From the NCBI GenBank assembly GCA_011364905.1, contig RDNZ01000002.1, positions 101,994 to 165,993 of the forward strand: a stretch of 64,000 bases of DNA. Reading direction: 5' to 3'. The position numbers and the translations under genes are program-made. Origin of the DNA: Candidatus Thorarchaeota archaeon. GTDB lineage: Archaea; Asgardarchaeota; Thorarchaeia; Thorarchaeales; Thorarchaeaceae. This document shows, in pieces, positions 9,801-16,853 of this stretch. The notes below the pieces were generated by a model. The model did not search any database. It saw only the letters and a program-made list of their open reading frames with translations, and was not told the origin of the DNA. Numbering within the stretch: the first letter of the stretch is position 1; every line of letters begins with the position of its first letter.

Positions 9801-10706
9801 AGTTCCAGTATCCAGCAAGTCGCGGACTGCGTGTACTGCCAGATATGTGCTTGATATGCTCGGAGTATGAGAATAGTGCAGCCCTCCAGCCAGCGTCAGT
9901 CCCTGCTTAGACTGTTTTGCCTGCAAGAGACTTGCAAGAGAGGTTTCTCGCAATGCGGTACAGTATGCAAGTGTGTTCACAAGGAGACCCTTCCCATCCC
10001 CTGTCCACTGAGCAGGGTCTTCTGGGCCAAATAGGAACACATCGAGAGGCCAAGAATCATAACGCAATGGAGAGAGAGCTGCGGGTGTGGTGGTTCCCGT
10101 GAGATCTATCAACCGAGACCGTTCAGCCTGCACTTCATCCACGGGCAGATTCAAGCCGCTCTCCATGGTGAGGAGCGAACCAGGGGTGAGGCTTATCGGT
10201 TGAGAGAGGAAGACTGCTTCTTCGTACTCGGGTGTAGTCTGCAGATGAGTACTAAGGCTTGCAGTCGATTCGGGTGGACTGGTCTGTCTTAGTCTATAAA
10301 TGAGCCATGCGGCTCGACCGACCAATATAGTGGGAAGGTCCAGTCGGACCAGAAGAGTGATGAACTCATCGCTCACTGCGGCTCCATCGTTGGACCCGCA
10401 ACTGGCATCTACTATGAGAGCTTGTGCCTCATCGAGAAGAGAGGAGTTAGCCAGGATCTCGCTTACATTGTACTTTGCATGTGGAACATTATTATCACTG
10501 AGCAACGATGAGAGAGAAGAACCTCGTGGAACAATAGATGCTCCAGTGAGTTCAATGATGATATACAAACCCAGAGAAGTCGGAGTTCCCGCACTTGAAG
10601 AAGGCATCATTGGTTTATTCAAAGTGACATCGTCATTCGTCACATCTGACACCCCAGAGATTGCCGGACTGCACATGACCCAGATCATGATAATGATAAC
10701 AAACAA
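3843..10706 (-). CDS. Giant secreted surface protein: alpha/alpha toroid plus Ig-like repeats, C-terminal anchor
   Basis: 2287 residues. The N-terminus is a hydrophobic signal sequence ending near SPAISG. Residues about 45-150 look like a small Rossmann-type domain. Residues about 240-850 contain repeats of the terpene-cyclase/prenyltransferase alpha/alpha toroid type (QQDSEGGF, NQLPSGGFG, RQDTGGQY). Residues about 860-2240 are a long series of beta-rich Ig/macroglobulin-like repeats. Near residue 2255 is a single membrane helix followed by RRRIRG. No CGEQ thioester is present. The TTG start is in frame behind GAGG. It is probably an extracellular scaffold or adhesin. It follows two small genes in the same direction. 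Confidence 0.85.
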   Translation of the reverse strand: MFVIIIMIWVMCSPAISGVSDVTNDDVTLNKPMMPSSSAGTPTSLGLYIIIELTGASIVPRGSSLSSLLSDNNVPHAKYNVSEILANSSLLDEAQALIVDASCGSNDGAAVSDEFITLLVRLDLPTILVGRAAWLIYRLRQTSPPESTASLSTHLQTTPEYEEAVFLSQPISLTPGSLLTMESGLNLPVDEVQAERSRLIDLTGTTTPAALSPLRYDSWPLDVFLFGPEDPAQWTGDGKGLLVNTLAYCTALRETSLASLLQAKQSKQGLTLAGGLHYSHTPSISSTYLAVHAVRDLLDTGTFSGWQYDNQLLVQSVLQNLYVDSGSEAGFTESIYDGVISEDSTAMGLWLTSVMSLESQFSVTKLSAWLSSQQDSEGGFSNHMTVTYHVTESLYESGGLNQINRVSLESWLRSCVVDGSTGTPDNWGGVAKNPTTGEARNIYSSQYVQSLWMLGKAHTDPLKLTEWIQDTSNGDGSFRDTVSADMYVTRGTSSALTTMSILGTLTASNKTGGLNWLTANQLPSGGFGMGESSQDIVGKTWAATEVATSLKELGETTSPLASGVLAYINGIQSHAGFEAMEEIPSLMWSYWLAEVNRLAHSGKPDYYLLDDYLSRFTGTALTQYPGQSNLTVLGAPEYDNQQYYLTGVWAQYFGSCLAGDNEIVLSPSQVSYITLYLSLRQDTGGQYRPSVMGTQHMQYTVAAVEALYQLDELDTMWYRSALESSVLSLYSSGRWNAAGWDLAPFAGVQSAIDFLCTRAALRLDLVTPVMANEIANAINSRLQYTDLWALSWDIKTLALLNTTFPVGLHAVNRSSVLGALGTHFTEGWFNSSTIWQPVYTAGVLDMVSVLGLRPQMVPVEGCSLTISIPSTAQLGDSLDIAVSINSERTTHSVYVRAFDSWILFEDIANSDMLSIVILSDVNAIGIQDVSVMVWDLGAIRAFDGGSIDVHGSIEGDLILQTPNVVRGDLISGTVSWTLSGGGLVGATDINIRLSNGSWFNDLASTAESPYDFSLPTDDLGAGPYNLIVTMHKSGFDNLVVWQTVSIAQPVDTQISSTSTLVGGVGNESLIPFSLLLKSNGSAIAGQAVILTIWDEGMSIIHTDTMMSVDGLSYFSWTPISRGQYTFNLHFERNGVLVASDSNGTVDVYEKPTVLIQMGQDPIAPGSTTLTVSIEDSNSQAISGASINTLVTLDGITILDSMNTTTGEGLVDFVLSIDSPGNLIVIVSVPAQGWLLGINNQSQTLALGRTTLLLSLPGQPVSQGTTLGINALVLDWTGAPLRGTPVEIDVSWYNGTEISSTIVYTGLDGTCSTSHQFVLIGDFWVRALYTGFGLNASVSDSVIQRVVVTPTMILTHGPTVNVGDSAEFLVGIQDNFGHYIGGKLLSFLIEMDGNTILQTQVSSVNGLVAIYWSPVNRGLAMISLTHVADTYYQGNSTESSMSVMEVVNGILGLNTSQIDLFGSVTLTYTLSSTSVVSGVDIVFQVLGMDLVPIWTEHILTDGSGIASVVYLADDAHGLLIVTAAPAEDQFMLGGDRQIDLTVMTYAHVVTDLSPEPPCVGQQTSVTVSVTDDLGLAIDGLRVRIYVYDIYLNLLFSLNRDTIDGYAHVEFTPTQWGAYRVGVSSTGATSVHGFTETGPDTHTVYCPTTLILSIENANIEVGDTLTVAARLDNVYGNPLVGMSVNLSVDGARNLGSVSQVTNESGYISWNIVIDEQGYWTVRADFFGLATYLPDSDSMVAHSTYGTSVILELQNDADIIAGLVPLNVTVLLVDSGGTPLEGRTIQWEAHHNLQGLVVSGSFIQPGVEPEVVVILLLRGGNYTVIFSFAGSDHYHSSNAALEISVKGTSTIVLDGPASIDRASEDNLTVCVIDELGTTLDTAKLNVEITLTNSSGLVDIVSWFVEDEMNLSLYGLEVGDYTLNITIIESTSRTGSVLIIPLKVTTQSKIESVTAILSGIINQKHSVTFRLADSLNDTMADMTLWVSLYRPDGTEIYGILGDMTPVGLVDGLATISWTPSWTGNYTLVVRYIGDEWRLPTVWELAILTRRPTTFTTDALEPVDYGVPVQIEAALTSSLSTLGGTDVSIIVILKQDVVLERIVVTNSRGIASTTLDGLLAGEYVVRIYYAGTESLAPCAVDLHLKVRPLVSFALDLQTEPYVNSNCTLKLFSTIQGVNTDWTGTLTIALYDPQGSLLLNKTSSIGANVDLMLHTVLEMEGQYTIRVRILGLPITMMAESELQFMSTQVPLKIPLDAGTTPVVAGVPILGLIGFALRRRIRGTIDGLPTEWGG

Positions 10707-10717
10707 TCCTTTGGTCC

Positions 10718-10957
10718 TCAGCTCAAATCCCTCCAGTGGTTTTTACGGGATGTAAGGAGCATCTTCGATGTCACGTTCGAGTCCAATGGTTCATAGACCA
10801 ATTCCTCAGCAGGGTGCTCAGGCTCGGACTTAATATGAGTAGAGAGGGATAGATGACTCTGAGAAGAGAGATTGGATTTGAGGGTGGGAGAAAGAAGAGC
10901 CACGCAATCTATCCGAGCCTGAACCTGATTCTCCTTTTCACTATTATACAAATTCAT
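10718..10957 (-). CDS. Small hypothetical protein
   Basis: 79 residues, hydrophilic, Ser- and Lys-rich, no membrane segment and no recognised domain. Its ATG overlaps the stop of the upstream membrane-protein gene (ATGA) directly behind GGAGGTGC. It ends 11 bases before the start of the giant surface protein. The overlap and ribosome site argue that it is real. Function unknown; probably co-expressed with its neighbours. Confidence 0.6.
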   Translation of the reverse strand: MNLYNSEKENQVQARIDCVALLSPTLKSNLSSQSHLSLSTHIKSEPEHPAEELVYEPLDSNVTSKMLLTSRKNHWRDLS

Positions 10958-11553
10958 GCACCTCCACCCGCATACATAGTATAGTAAATGAAACCAAGAA
11001 TCATAATGAATCCAATGAACTCAATAGCGCCGCTTCGAGGCTTATTCTTCAAGGCAGCCACTACAAGAGAGAGGTCTCCGGACCGCAAGGAGCAGTTGAA
11101 AAGAATCCCGAGAGCCACCCACCAGAATACGAAAATCCAGAGTGGTTCCACATAGATCATTACGGGTAAGACTATCAAAGCAAATGCTGCAAAGACTGCA
11201 GCCACAACGTTCAGAAACAGGACAATGAGTACAATGCCTACTCTAGGTGGTCTGTCGACCTTGAGGAATACATTGATCTCGCCATAGGTTGATGAACTTC
11301 CAACATCTTCGACATCAACCCTGAATCCCTTGGCAATAAGAAATCGTATCCCCATATAAGCGAGGGTTCCCGGAAGGAAGACAATAGTAAGAAACGTCAT
11401 GAGCTTGTTTCTTGTCCAGTCCTCGAACTCGCGTTTCTGCCCAGACAACAACAGTAGGCCTCTCAGGATTGTGGCTCCAATGATTACATAGGGAGTCACA
11501 CTGAATGAGAAGAACAGATTGGCAAGCATCAACGTTCCAATGTCAGATTGCAC
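10954..11553 (-). CDS. Multi-pass membrane protein
   Basis: 199 residues with about five hydrophobic segments: residues 8-38, 49-72, 103-130, 131-152 and 175-196. A conserved-looking charged loop (residues 75-102) lies between helices two and three. Family not recognised. GTG start behind GGAAGGATCTCGAAGA. First gene of a three-gene unit that ends with the giant surface protein, so a role in its export or anchoring is possible but only by context. Confidence 0.75.
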   Translation of the reverse strand: MQSDIGTLMLANLFFSFSVTPYVIIGATILRGLLLLSGQKREFEDWTRNKLMTFLTIVFLPGTLAYMGIRFLIAKGFRVDVEDVGSSSTYGEINVFLKVDRPPRVGIVLIVLFLNVVAAVFAAFALIVLPVMIYVEPLWIFVFWWVALGILFNCSLRSGDLSLVVAALKNKPRSGAIEFIGFIMILGFIYYTMYAGGGA

Positions 11554-11903
11554 TCTTCGAGATCCTTCCTCCCATTATGACTGTTGCCTATTCCATCGTG
11601 GCAGTTTGAGTCTTTCATGGTAGGTATGTAAATGCACAGAGTATTCCTAAGCTTTCAGGACAGGCTATTTGAAGAACGATAAATAAGAAAGTAGGAAAAT
11701 CTAAACAATAATATTCTCCCGTCTTTTTTAGAAGTTTTTGATTTCTATTTTTCGCGAATAAAGCACCCATATCGCTTATCTACTATAGGCTTGGGTCCAA
11801 AAGTGCAACAAAGACGTGCTCCTTTGGCTCAATTCTTCTTTGGATATGAATACAGGTTCGCAAACCTTCGATGTGTCTATAGGTAACCAAACGTCACTCT
11901 TCA
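11554..11903 (-). other. Intergenic region between FEN1 and the surface-protein unit
   Basis: 350 bases without a convincing gene. On the minus strand a TATA-like TTATTTATC sits near 11680-11690, a candidate promoter for the 199-residue membrane protein. The region also holds the motif copy at 11794-11808. AT-rich runs near 11700-11750 could mark the 3' end of the large repair operon, but no strong hairpin was seen. Confidence 0.5.
11794..11808 (+). repeat. Dispersed motif copy 1 (GGTCCAAAAGTGCAA)
   Basis: With 4 more bases on the left it fits CTTRGGTCCAAAARTGCAA. The same 19-base pattern, with two differences, recurs at 26996-27014 in the same orientation. A third, weaker copy is inverted at 27256-27270. 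All three are in non-coding DNA. Copies 1 and 2 lie just outside the two ends of the large minus-strand repair operon. Confidence 0.6.
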
Positions 11904-12899
11904 TTACACAAAGCTTTCCAGTGTTGTCTGTGTGTTACCAAACATTTTCCATATATGCACCAGCTCACGGGTTTTGGCTTCTGCCCTATCCTTCCCCATT
12001 GCAGGTTGGAGAAGTCTGACAAGTCTCGGAGTTATGAGCGGCTTTAAGGTTAGGTCCACGCCCTTTGCACTCATAAATGAGGCTTCGTCAAAAACCTCTC
12101 TGGCCTCGATGTAGTCCTCTCTTTCAGACAGTTTCAGACCTCTTGCTTTCAGCAAATATCTCAGACCGCCATATCGTTTCAATTCAATTGCACCTTTCCG
12201 TGGTCCGAGACCCTTGATGCCTTTCTTATGAAAGTCACATCCGCAAACTATTGCTAGGTCTCGAAGCAGTTCAAGATCAAGGTCCAAAACTCGCTCCAGC
12301 TCACTAAGGGTTGTGTACTCCATGGTCCCCTTGGACAACTGAAGACTCTTGATGACGTGAGGACTGCCGAATAACAGGGCATCAGCGTCATTGGAAACCA
12401 CAGAACCTACTAGACCCTCTCGACACAGGACTGCACCAAACATCTCTGCCTCGGATGGCGATGTAATTGCGGGTATCCCTGCTGCACGACAAAGGTCTTT
12501 GACGTGATTGACTGCGAAGTACATCCTAACAGCAGGACTCTCTCTTAGTGACTCTACAATCTTAATGTCGTGTGTGTCCTGCTTGATGAGAAACCGTTCA
12601 TATAGCATGTGAGCTGTAGTTATGAGTTCAGGATTCGGTTTACGTTTCAGGGATTCAGGCGGTCCATCGAAAAATAGCGCTGGAAGAATATGGCGTTTAA
12701 GCGCTTGACGAATCAGTCCAAAGGTTATGTGAATATGTGCCATGGGTATCTTGTTCGATGAGATCGGTCGAATGGTGGACAACCTGCGCATCAAATAGTT
12801 GGGAGCATCGACTGCAATTTTGGGAGTGAACAGCTCTGAAACATTGGCCCACTTCCATGGCACCAGGTTCTGCCAGTTTTTCACTCCCATTCCAATCAA
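11904..12899 (-). CDS. fen: Flap endonuclease FEN1 (XPG family)
   Basis: 331 residues, the usual FEN1 length. It cleaves 5' flaps during Okazaki fragment maturation and repair. Visible metal-ligand motifs are AVDAPN, FFDGPP, SEAEM, SNDADALLFG and GCDF. The C-terminus QTTLESFV is a PIP box for binding the sliding clamp. The TTG start at 12899 overlaps the previous stop and has AAAGGA upstream. The fourth residue (ATG at 12890) begins MGVKNW, like the canonical FEN1 N-terminus, and may be the true start. It is the last gene of the 13-gene repair operon. Confidence 0.93.
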   Translation of the reverse strand: MIGMGVKNWQNLVPWKWANVSELFTPKIAVDAPNYLMRRLSTIRPISSNKIPMAHIHITFGLIRQALKRHILPALFFDGPPESLKRKPNPELITTAHMLYERFLIKQDTHDIKIVESLRESPAVRMYFAVNHVKDLCRAAGIPAITSPSEAEMFGAVLCREGLVGSVVSNDADALLFGSPHVIKSLQLSKGTMEYTTLSELERVLDLDLELLRDLAIVCGCDFHKKGIKGLGPRKGAIELKRYGGLRYLLKARGLKLSEREDYIEAREVFDEASFMSAKGVDLTLKPLITPRLVRLLQPAMGKDRAEAKTRELVHIWKMFGNTQTTLESFV

Positions 12900-13615
12900 C
12901 CCGTTCCTTTGAGAGTCCTCGCTCCCTTGAGTCCCAGCCGCACCACCACTGGATCTGGTAGTGGATGAACAGGACTTCGTTCCACTTGTACTCTGAGACC
13001 ATCAGCTGCCATATTCATGCTTGCTATATGGACTGTTGTGTCCACGCCATGAGCAATCACATTCCCGCCAACTGGCTTCAGAGCGCCAGTGTCCCAGTCC
13101 CTGCTTGAGTGATCAGTCAAGGCAACATGAAGATCATTGTCATTCACTAGTATACGAAGAATCTCCAATGTGTGCTGAAGCGCACGCTGCCTACCCTTAG
13201 ATCCGATTCTACCACTCAGGTTAAGGATGCCTGTGAGACTATCCACTGCGACTACTCGAACGTCCCTCATGCAGCCTATCCCCTGTGCTAGTTCCTGCAG
13301 GTCCGAAAGCTCAAGCACCTGTCCCACTATCACATTTCTCAGCAGCTCAGCTTCCTTTCCAAGCAAGGCACGGGTGAGAGGTGAGCTAAAGTTATTCCCA
13401 GAATCGATGAATACACTCCGTCCTCCATTGAGAACACCACCAACAACAATTGCATGAGCTACAGTGGTCAGAGGTTTTCTCTCTGAGCTATGTATCAGAC
13501 TGATTTGGTTTGGTAGTATCACTTGTCCCAGAGTCTCATCCAATGGTCGTGGTCGTAACCGAACCAGTGATTCCTCATGAACTGGTATGTTATCAAGCGG
13601 TAGACTCTCCGGCAA
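12896..13615 (-). CDS. RecA/RadB-fold protein with degenerate P-loop
   Basis: 239 residues with the outline of the RecA core. The Walker B-like strand VVAVDSLTG is clear, and GGNVIAHGVDTTVHIA matches the GGxxxAHxxxT segment of RadA/RadB. The Walker A position reads HSSERKPLT, without Gly-Lys-Thr. It probably does not hydrolyse ATP and may act as a structural partner of an active paralogue, in the manner of Rad51-mediator proteins (inference). TTG start behind GGGAGGTG. It overlaps the genes on both sides by 23 and 4 bases. Confidence 0.65.
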   Translation of the reverse strand: MPESLPLDNIPVHEESLVRLRPRPLDETLGQVILPNQISLIHSSERKPLTTVAHAIVVGGVLNGGRSVFIDSGNNFSSPLTRALLGKEAELLRNVIVGQVLELSDLQELAQGIGCMRDVRVVAVDSLTGILNLSGRIGSKGRQRALQHTLEILRILVNDNDLHVALTDHSSRDWDTGALKPVGGNVIAHGVDTTVHIASMNMAADGLRVQVERSPVHPLPDPVVVRLGLKGARTLKGTG

Positions 13616-14567
13616 CCTCTACACCTCCCATCGATAATTGCGCAATATCACGACCAAGTAGAACGTGAGCCTCTCGACCATGTGGTAGCTGTTCGAGGTC
13701 GAATCCCGGTGCGGTATCACTTTTGATGACTACTCGTAACCCCGTTCTGTTTGGAAACACGGTGATACGATTAGGCCACATCTCAATAAGTTTCTTCACG
13801 GTGCTTTCCTCAACAGCCACCTTATACTCATTCAATGTCATGCCTATATCATCCTCCATTAGTGGAAGACTGAGTATCGCATTGGTCATGAAAAGTGAGA
13901 GAACCTGCAAGCTTTCAGCTCCCTTCTCAGCTAGTGCTTGCTGGACTTGTTTCAAGACCTTCTCTTCTCCTTCAGTTCGTACAATCAAGATGTCGCATTC
14001 TTCGTATCTTGTGATTGACACCGGAAGGAGTGGTCGTTCACGAAGAAGATCTAGGACTACTGCCCTCATACTATTCGGAAGGATTATTGCCTTCATGTTG
14101 AGCTTGTCAATGGACGTCCAAAATCTGCTATGTGAAACTGAACTCCGTCCTAGTATTGGAATCGAATGTCCAAAGGACGCCATTGGCTCCAGAAGGGCAG
14201 AAAATCGCTCCGTGATGCTACCAGGCTCTTTTATTCTGCTACAACCGATAATAGTTCCACCCATTGCGAGAAAAGCAGCAATCAATCCAAATGGTAATAC
14301 AACAAAGAGCATCACGACTCCTGTATAGACGATGCAAGCCCATGAAACCACATTGAGTAAAAGGGACAGTGGTTCCTTGGTTTCCCTGCGGGCGATAAAG
14401 AGCATAATGATGGTTCCTCCCCAAACAATGACAAGAGGCTGAATATTTCCTAGCCGCCATGCTAGGACCACAGAAGCAACAGAACTCAGTAGCTGCCCAC
14501 CCAGAAAAAGAGCAACCGCTCCCGCCAGAGCATATACCATTAAGCGGAAAATTGACTTTCCGAACAT
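13593..14567 (-). CDS. Membrane protein of the repair operon, four helices plus cytosolic domain
   Basis: About 324 residues. The start is placed at ATG 14567, 6 bases after GGAGGAG; an in-frame ATG exists at 14582. The first 105 residues hold four hydrophobic helices. The remaining 220 residues are soluble, probably cytosolic, with mixed alpha/beta character and no known motif. Family not recognised. It sits between an intact and a degenerate RecA-fold gene and overlaps both, which suggests that the proteins work together at the membrane. Confidence 0.75.
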   Translation of the reverse strand: MFGKSIFRLMVYALAGAVALFLGGQLLSSVASVVLAWRLGNIQPLVIVWGGTIIMLFIARRETKEPLSLLLNVVSWACIVYTGVVMLFVVLPFGLIAAFLAMGGTIIGCSRIKEPGSITERFSALLEPMASFGHSIPILGRSSVSHSRFWTSIDKLNMKAIILPNSMRAVVLDLLRERPLLPVSITRYEECDILIVRTEGEEKVLKQVQQALAEKGAESLQVLSLFMTNAILSLPLMEDDIGMTLNEYKVAVEESTVKKLIEMWPNRITVFPNRTGLRVVIKSDTAPGFDLEQLPHGREAHVLLGRDIAQLSMGGVEVAGESTA

Positions 14568-15196
14568 TCGCTTCTCCTCCATTCTTGAGTTGGTACTGAT
14601 AGTCGGACAACTCCTTTGATATCGATCATCATTCTTGCCAATGGGTTCCCATCAATCAACAATCTGGAGTCCCTCTCCAGGCTTCTCACTACCCGAATGT
14701 CCACTGGTTTCCAAATCAGAATTGATTCGTGCATCACTGGTGTAACTCGTTCTTCCAGACTGCGAACTTCACTCACAAGGACAACCTTTACTCCTCGCTC
14801 CGTTAGAGCAACCAATGATGGTAGAGCATTCTCGATCAAATCCCGACCCCACATTATCTCTTCGCGTCGAGTCATGTCAAGCACCCGTGTTATGGGGTCT
14901 ACTACAATTAACGATGTGTCATCTGGAAGCATCTCACAGACTGAGAGTATGCCCTCTTGTACCTCTTTATGTCCATTGAAAATGTTCACAGTGATTTTGC
15001 TGCTGTTTTTTGTATTGGATTTCAAAGCTCTCACAAAGGAGCGTTTTCCATCAGCACAGATCCATCTCACAATACCGTCTCTTGCAGCTTCTGCAGCAAG
15101 GGAGCAGGCTAGTAGGGTCTTCCCAGATCCAGCCTCACCCCAGATATGGAAAAGGTCGCCCATCCTCAACAAAACTTTAGCCCCCAGTACTACCAC
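14540..15196 (-). CDS. RecA-superfamily ATPase (RadB/KaiC-like)
   Basis: 218 residues. Walker A is intact (GEAGSGKT, residues 20-27), as is Walker B (SLIVVDPI, near residue 97), with a possible catalytic Glu in the middle region. There is no N-terminal helix-hairpin-helix domain. It resembles RadB or single-domain KaiC-like recombination mediators. GTG at 15196 is the longest start; ATG 15163 (MGDLFHIWG) is also possible. It overlaps the genes on both sides. It is probably the active partner in the operon of the degenerate RecA-fold protein 900 bases downstream. Confidence 0.75.
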   Translation of the reverse strand: MVVLGAKVLLRMGDLFHIWGEAGSGKTLLACSLAAEAARDGIVRWICADGKRSFVRALKSNTKNSSKITVNIFNGHKEVQEGILSVCEMLPDDTSLIVVDPITRVLDMTRREEIMWGRDLIENALPSLVALTERGVKVVLVSEVRSLEERVTPVMHESILIWKPVDIRVVRSLERDSRLLIDGNPLARMMIDIKGVVRLSVPTQEWRRSECSESQFSA

Positions 15197-16853
15197 GCTC
15201 CTTCTTTCGGGTGGGAAAGTGAGTCCGTGATGATGAGCTTGTCACACTGTGACGCTGGAGTTTGCTTCGTTTAACAACCTGCTCACTGGTCTCATCCTCT
15301 GCAGCAAGGAGAACTTGGACCGACTCCGCTGGTTCTTCATCGACTGTCTTGGCAACGACCATAGGTGGGTCTGCAAACTCCTTTCTCGTCCGATCTGGTT
15401 CTTTTATGACCCTATCATTTGCTCCAGGGACTTCCTCTGTGTTTCCCATCACCTGCAAAAAACTGTCGAGTTCATCTTCACTCTCTGCACTAGCCGGAGC
15501 CATTTCCTCTCTTACAGGAGGTTCCTCCGGTTCAGCAAGATCCTTGTCAATCTCCATGACAATCTTTTTACTGGCATGAAGGTTGAGGATATCATCAATC
15601 CTGTTTTTCACTTCGGGACTCAGAGCACCAACATCAAAGAGAGCGTTGTTAAGAACTCCAAGGTGTCCGATAATCTCATGTTCCTTCAAAGGTGTGCTGC
15701 TATGTCCGGTAAGGCCAACATACGCTAGACCGAGAGCTTCTTCCTCACCCTCCCCGAATTCTAACCCGATGTTCTTGAATAAGCTCAAGAATTTTTCAAG
15801 ACCAGGATCACCAGAGAGATTAGGCATTTCGACAGTGCTAGTAGGAGTAAGCCTTACGCATTCATCTAATATTGTAAACAGGGAGCCCACTGATTTGTTG
15901 AAATCGCCAGTTTCTATAGATTCGGCAGCACTATCCATCAGCGGGGTCACTATGAAGTTTAGTGTGCCAACGAGTTCAAGTCGGTTAGCATTCTCCATTA
16001 TTGAAGATGTGACCCGGTTAGAATCTCCAACCTCAGACAAAGCAGAAACCTCTTCATTTAGAGCACTACGAAAGCTGCCTATTGCAGTGTTTGCTCCCTG
16101 GAGCATCCATGAACCAAGCAGAAATGATATGCAGAAAACGACAAGCGGGAAGATTAGTGTTCCATTATTCAATAACGCGCCTGCAATGCCGAACCCAGCC
16201 ATCACCCCCATGACAATACAGAGTATACCGAGCCAAGACCTCCTCAGACCTGTTTCTAAATCATCCCACTTAGTGGAGCTCACATTCTTCTGAACATCAT
16301 GCAAGTGAGATCGAGAGTCACTACTTAGCAGGAGTCCAAGTTCATTATCAGGTAAGATACGGGATGAATCAGTAAGCCACGATAAGTCTCTACGAGAGCT
16401 GCCCTCCTTGTATACAGCGTAGATAGTACGAGTTTCATGAATTAGGGATGATGATTTCGAATCAATGGACCTCATAACAGAGAACTCCACTCGCCCAAAT
16501 GACGATAGGAGAGACCTCGCCTCGAACGCGTCCAGTAGTCCTACATCTTTGAGGATGCTCTTCAAGGACCCATTGACACTTTCGAGTATTGCGGCTTGCA
16601 TAGCCAGAGTGGAGCGACCAAACCTGGCCTTCTTCAGGTCAAGTACATAAGCAACATCTACATAGACGCCCCTGGTTCCTGGAATGCCAACCAGTCGCAC
16701 TCCCAAGACCAACCCATTGGGATATTCTGCTGTTCTATGACCCGCTCCTTCTAGCACTCGAACAACGTCCGTGGTGGCCCGCTCCAAACTTGTGCCAATG
16801 GACGACTCACTCTCTTCTTCCTCAGTGATTTTTTCATCATCAACTGCTGTCAT
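15177..16853 (-). CDS. Membrane protein with acidic and basic cytosolic tails
   Basis: About 558 residues from ATG 16853, which is 7 bases after GGGAGG; ATG 16859 is too close to that site. A soluble N-terminal half (about residues 20-205) is followed by two adjacent membrane helices (about 211-258) and a helical region. The tail of about 130 residues is acidic, likely disordered, and ends in a basic patch (KLQRHSVTSSSSRTHFPTRKKERG). No family recognised. The two helices place it in the membrane; the basic end could contact DNA or RNA, which is inference. It overlaps its neighbours in the operon. Confidence 0.75.
   Translation of the reverse strand: MTAVDDEKITEEEESESSIGTSLERATTDVVRVLEGAGHRTAEYPNGLVLGVRLVGIPGTRGVYVDVAYVLDLKKARFGRSTLAMQAAILESVNGSLKSILKDVGLLDAFEARSLLSSFGRVEFSVMRSIDSKSSSLIHETRTIYAVYKEGSSRRDLSWLTDSSRILPDNELGLLLSSDSRSHLHDVQKNVSSTKWDDLETGLRRSWLGILCIVMGVMAGFGIAGALLNNGTLIFPLVVFCISFLLGSWMLQGANTAIGSFRSALNEEVSALSEVGDSNRVTSSIMENANRLELVGTLNFIVTPLMDSAAESIETGDFNKSVGSLFTILDECVRLTPTSTVEMPNLSGDPGLEKFLSLFKNIGLEFGEGEEEALGLAYVGLTGHSSTPLKEHEIIGHLGVLNNALFDVGALSPEVKNRIDDILNLHASKKIVMEIDKDLAEPEEPPVREEMAPASAESEDELDSFLQVMGNTEEVPGANDRVIKEPDRTRKEFADPPMVVAKTVDEEPAESVQVLLAAEDETSEQVVKRSKLQRHSVTSSSSRTHFPTRKKERGSTGG

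Noticed and set aside
3843-10706. Alpha-2-macroglobulin
   Set aside because: No CGEQ thioester, and the domain order is reversed.
10300-10755. 151-codon plus-strand frame opposite the start of the giant surface protein
   Set aside because: It lies wholly antisense to a long, protein-like gene and has no domain or ribosome site.
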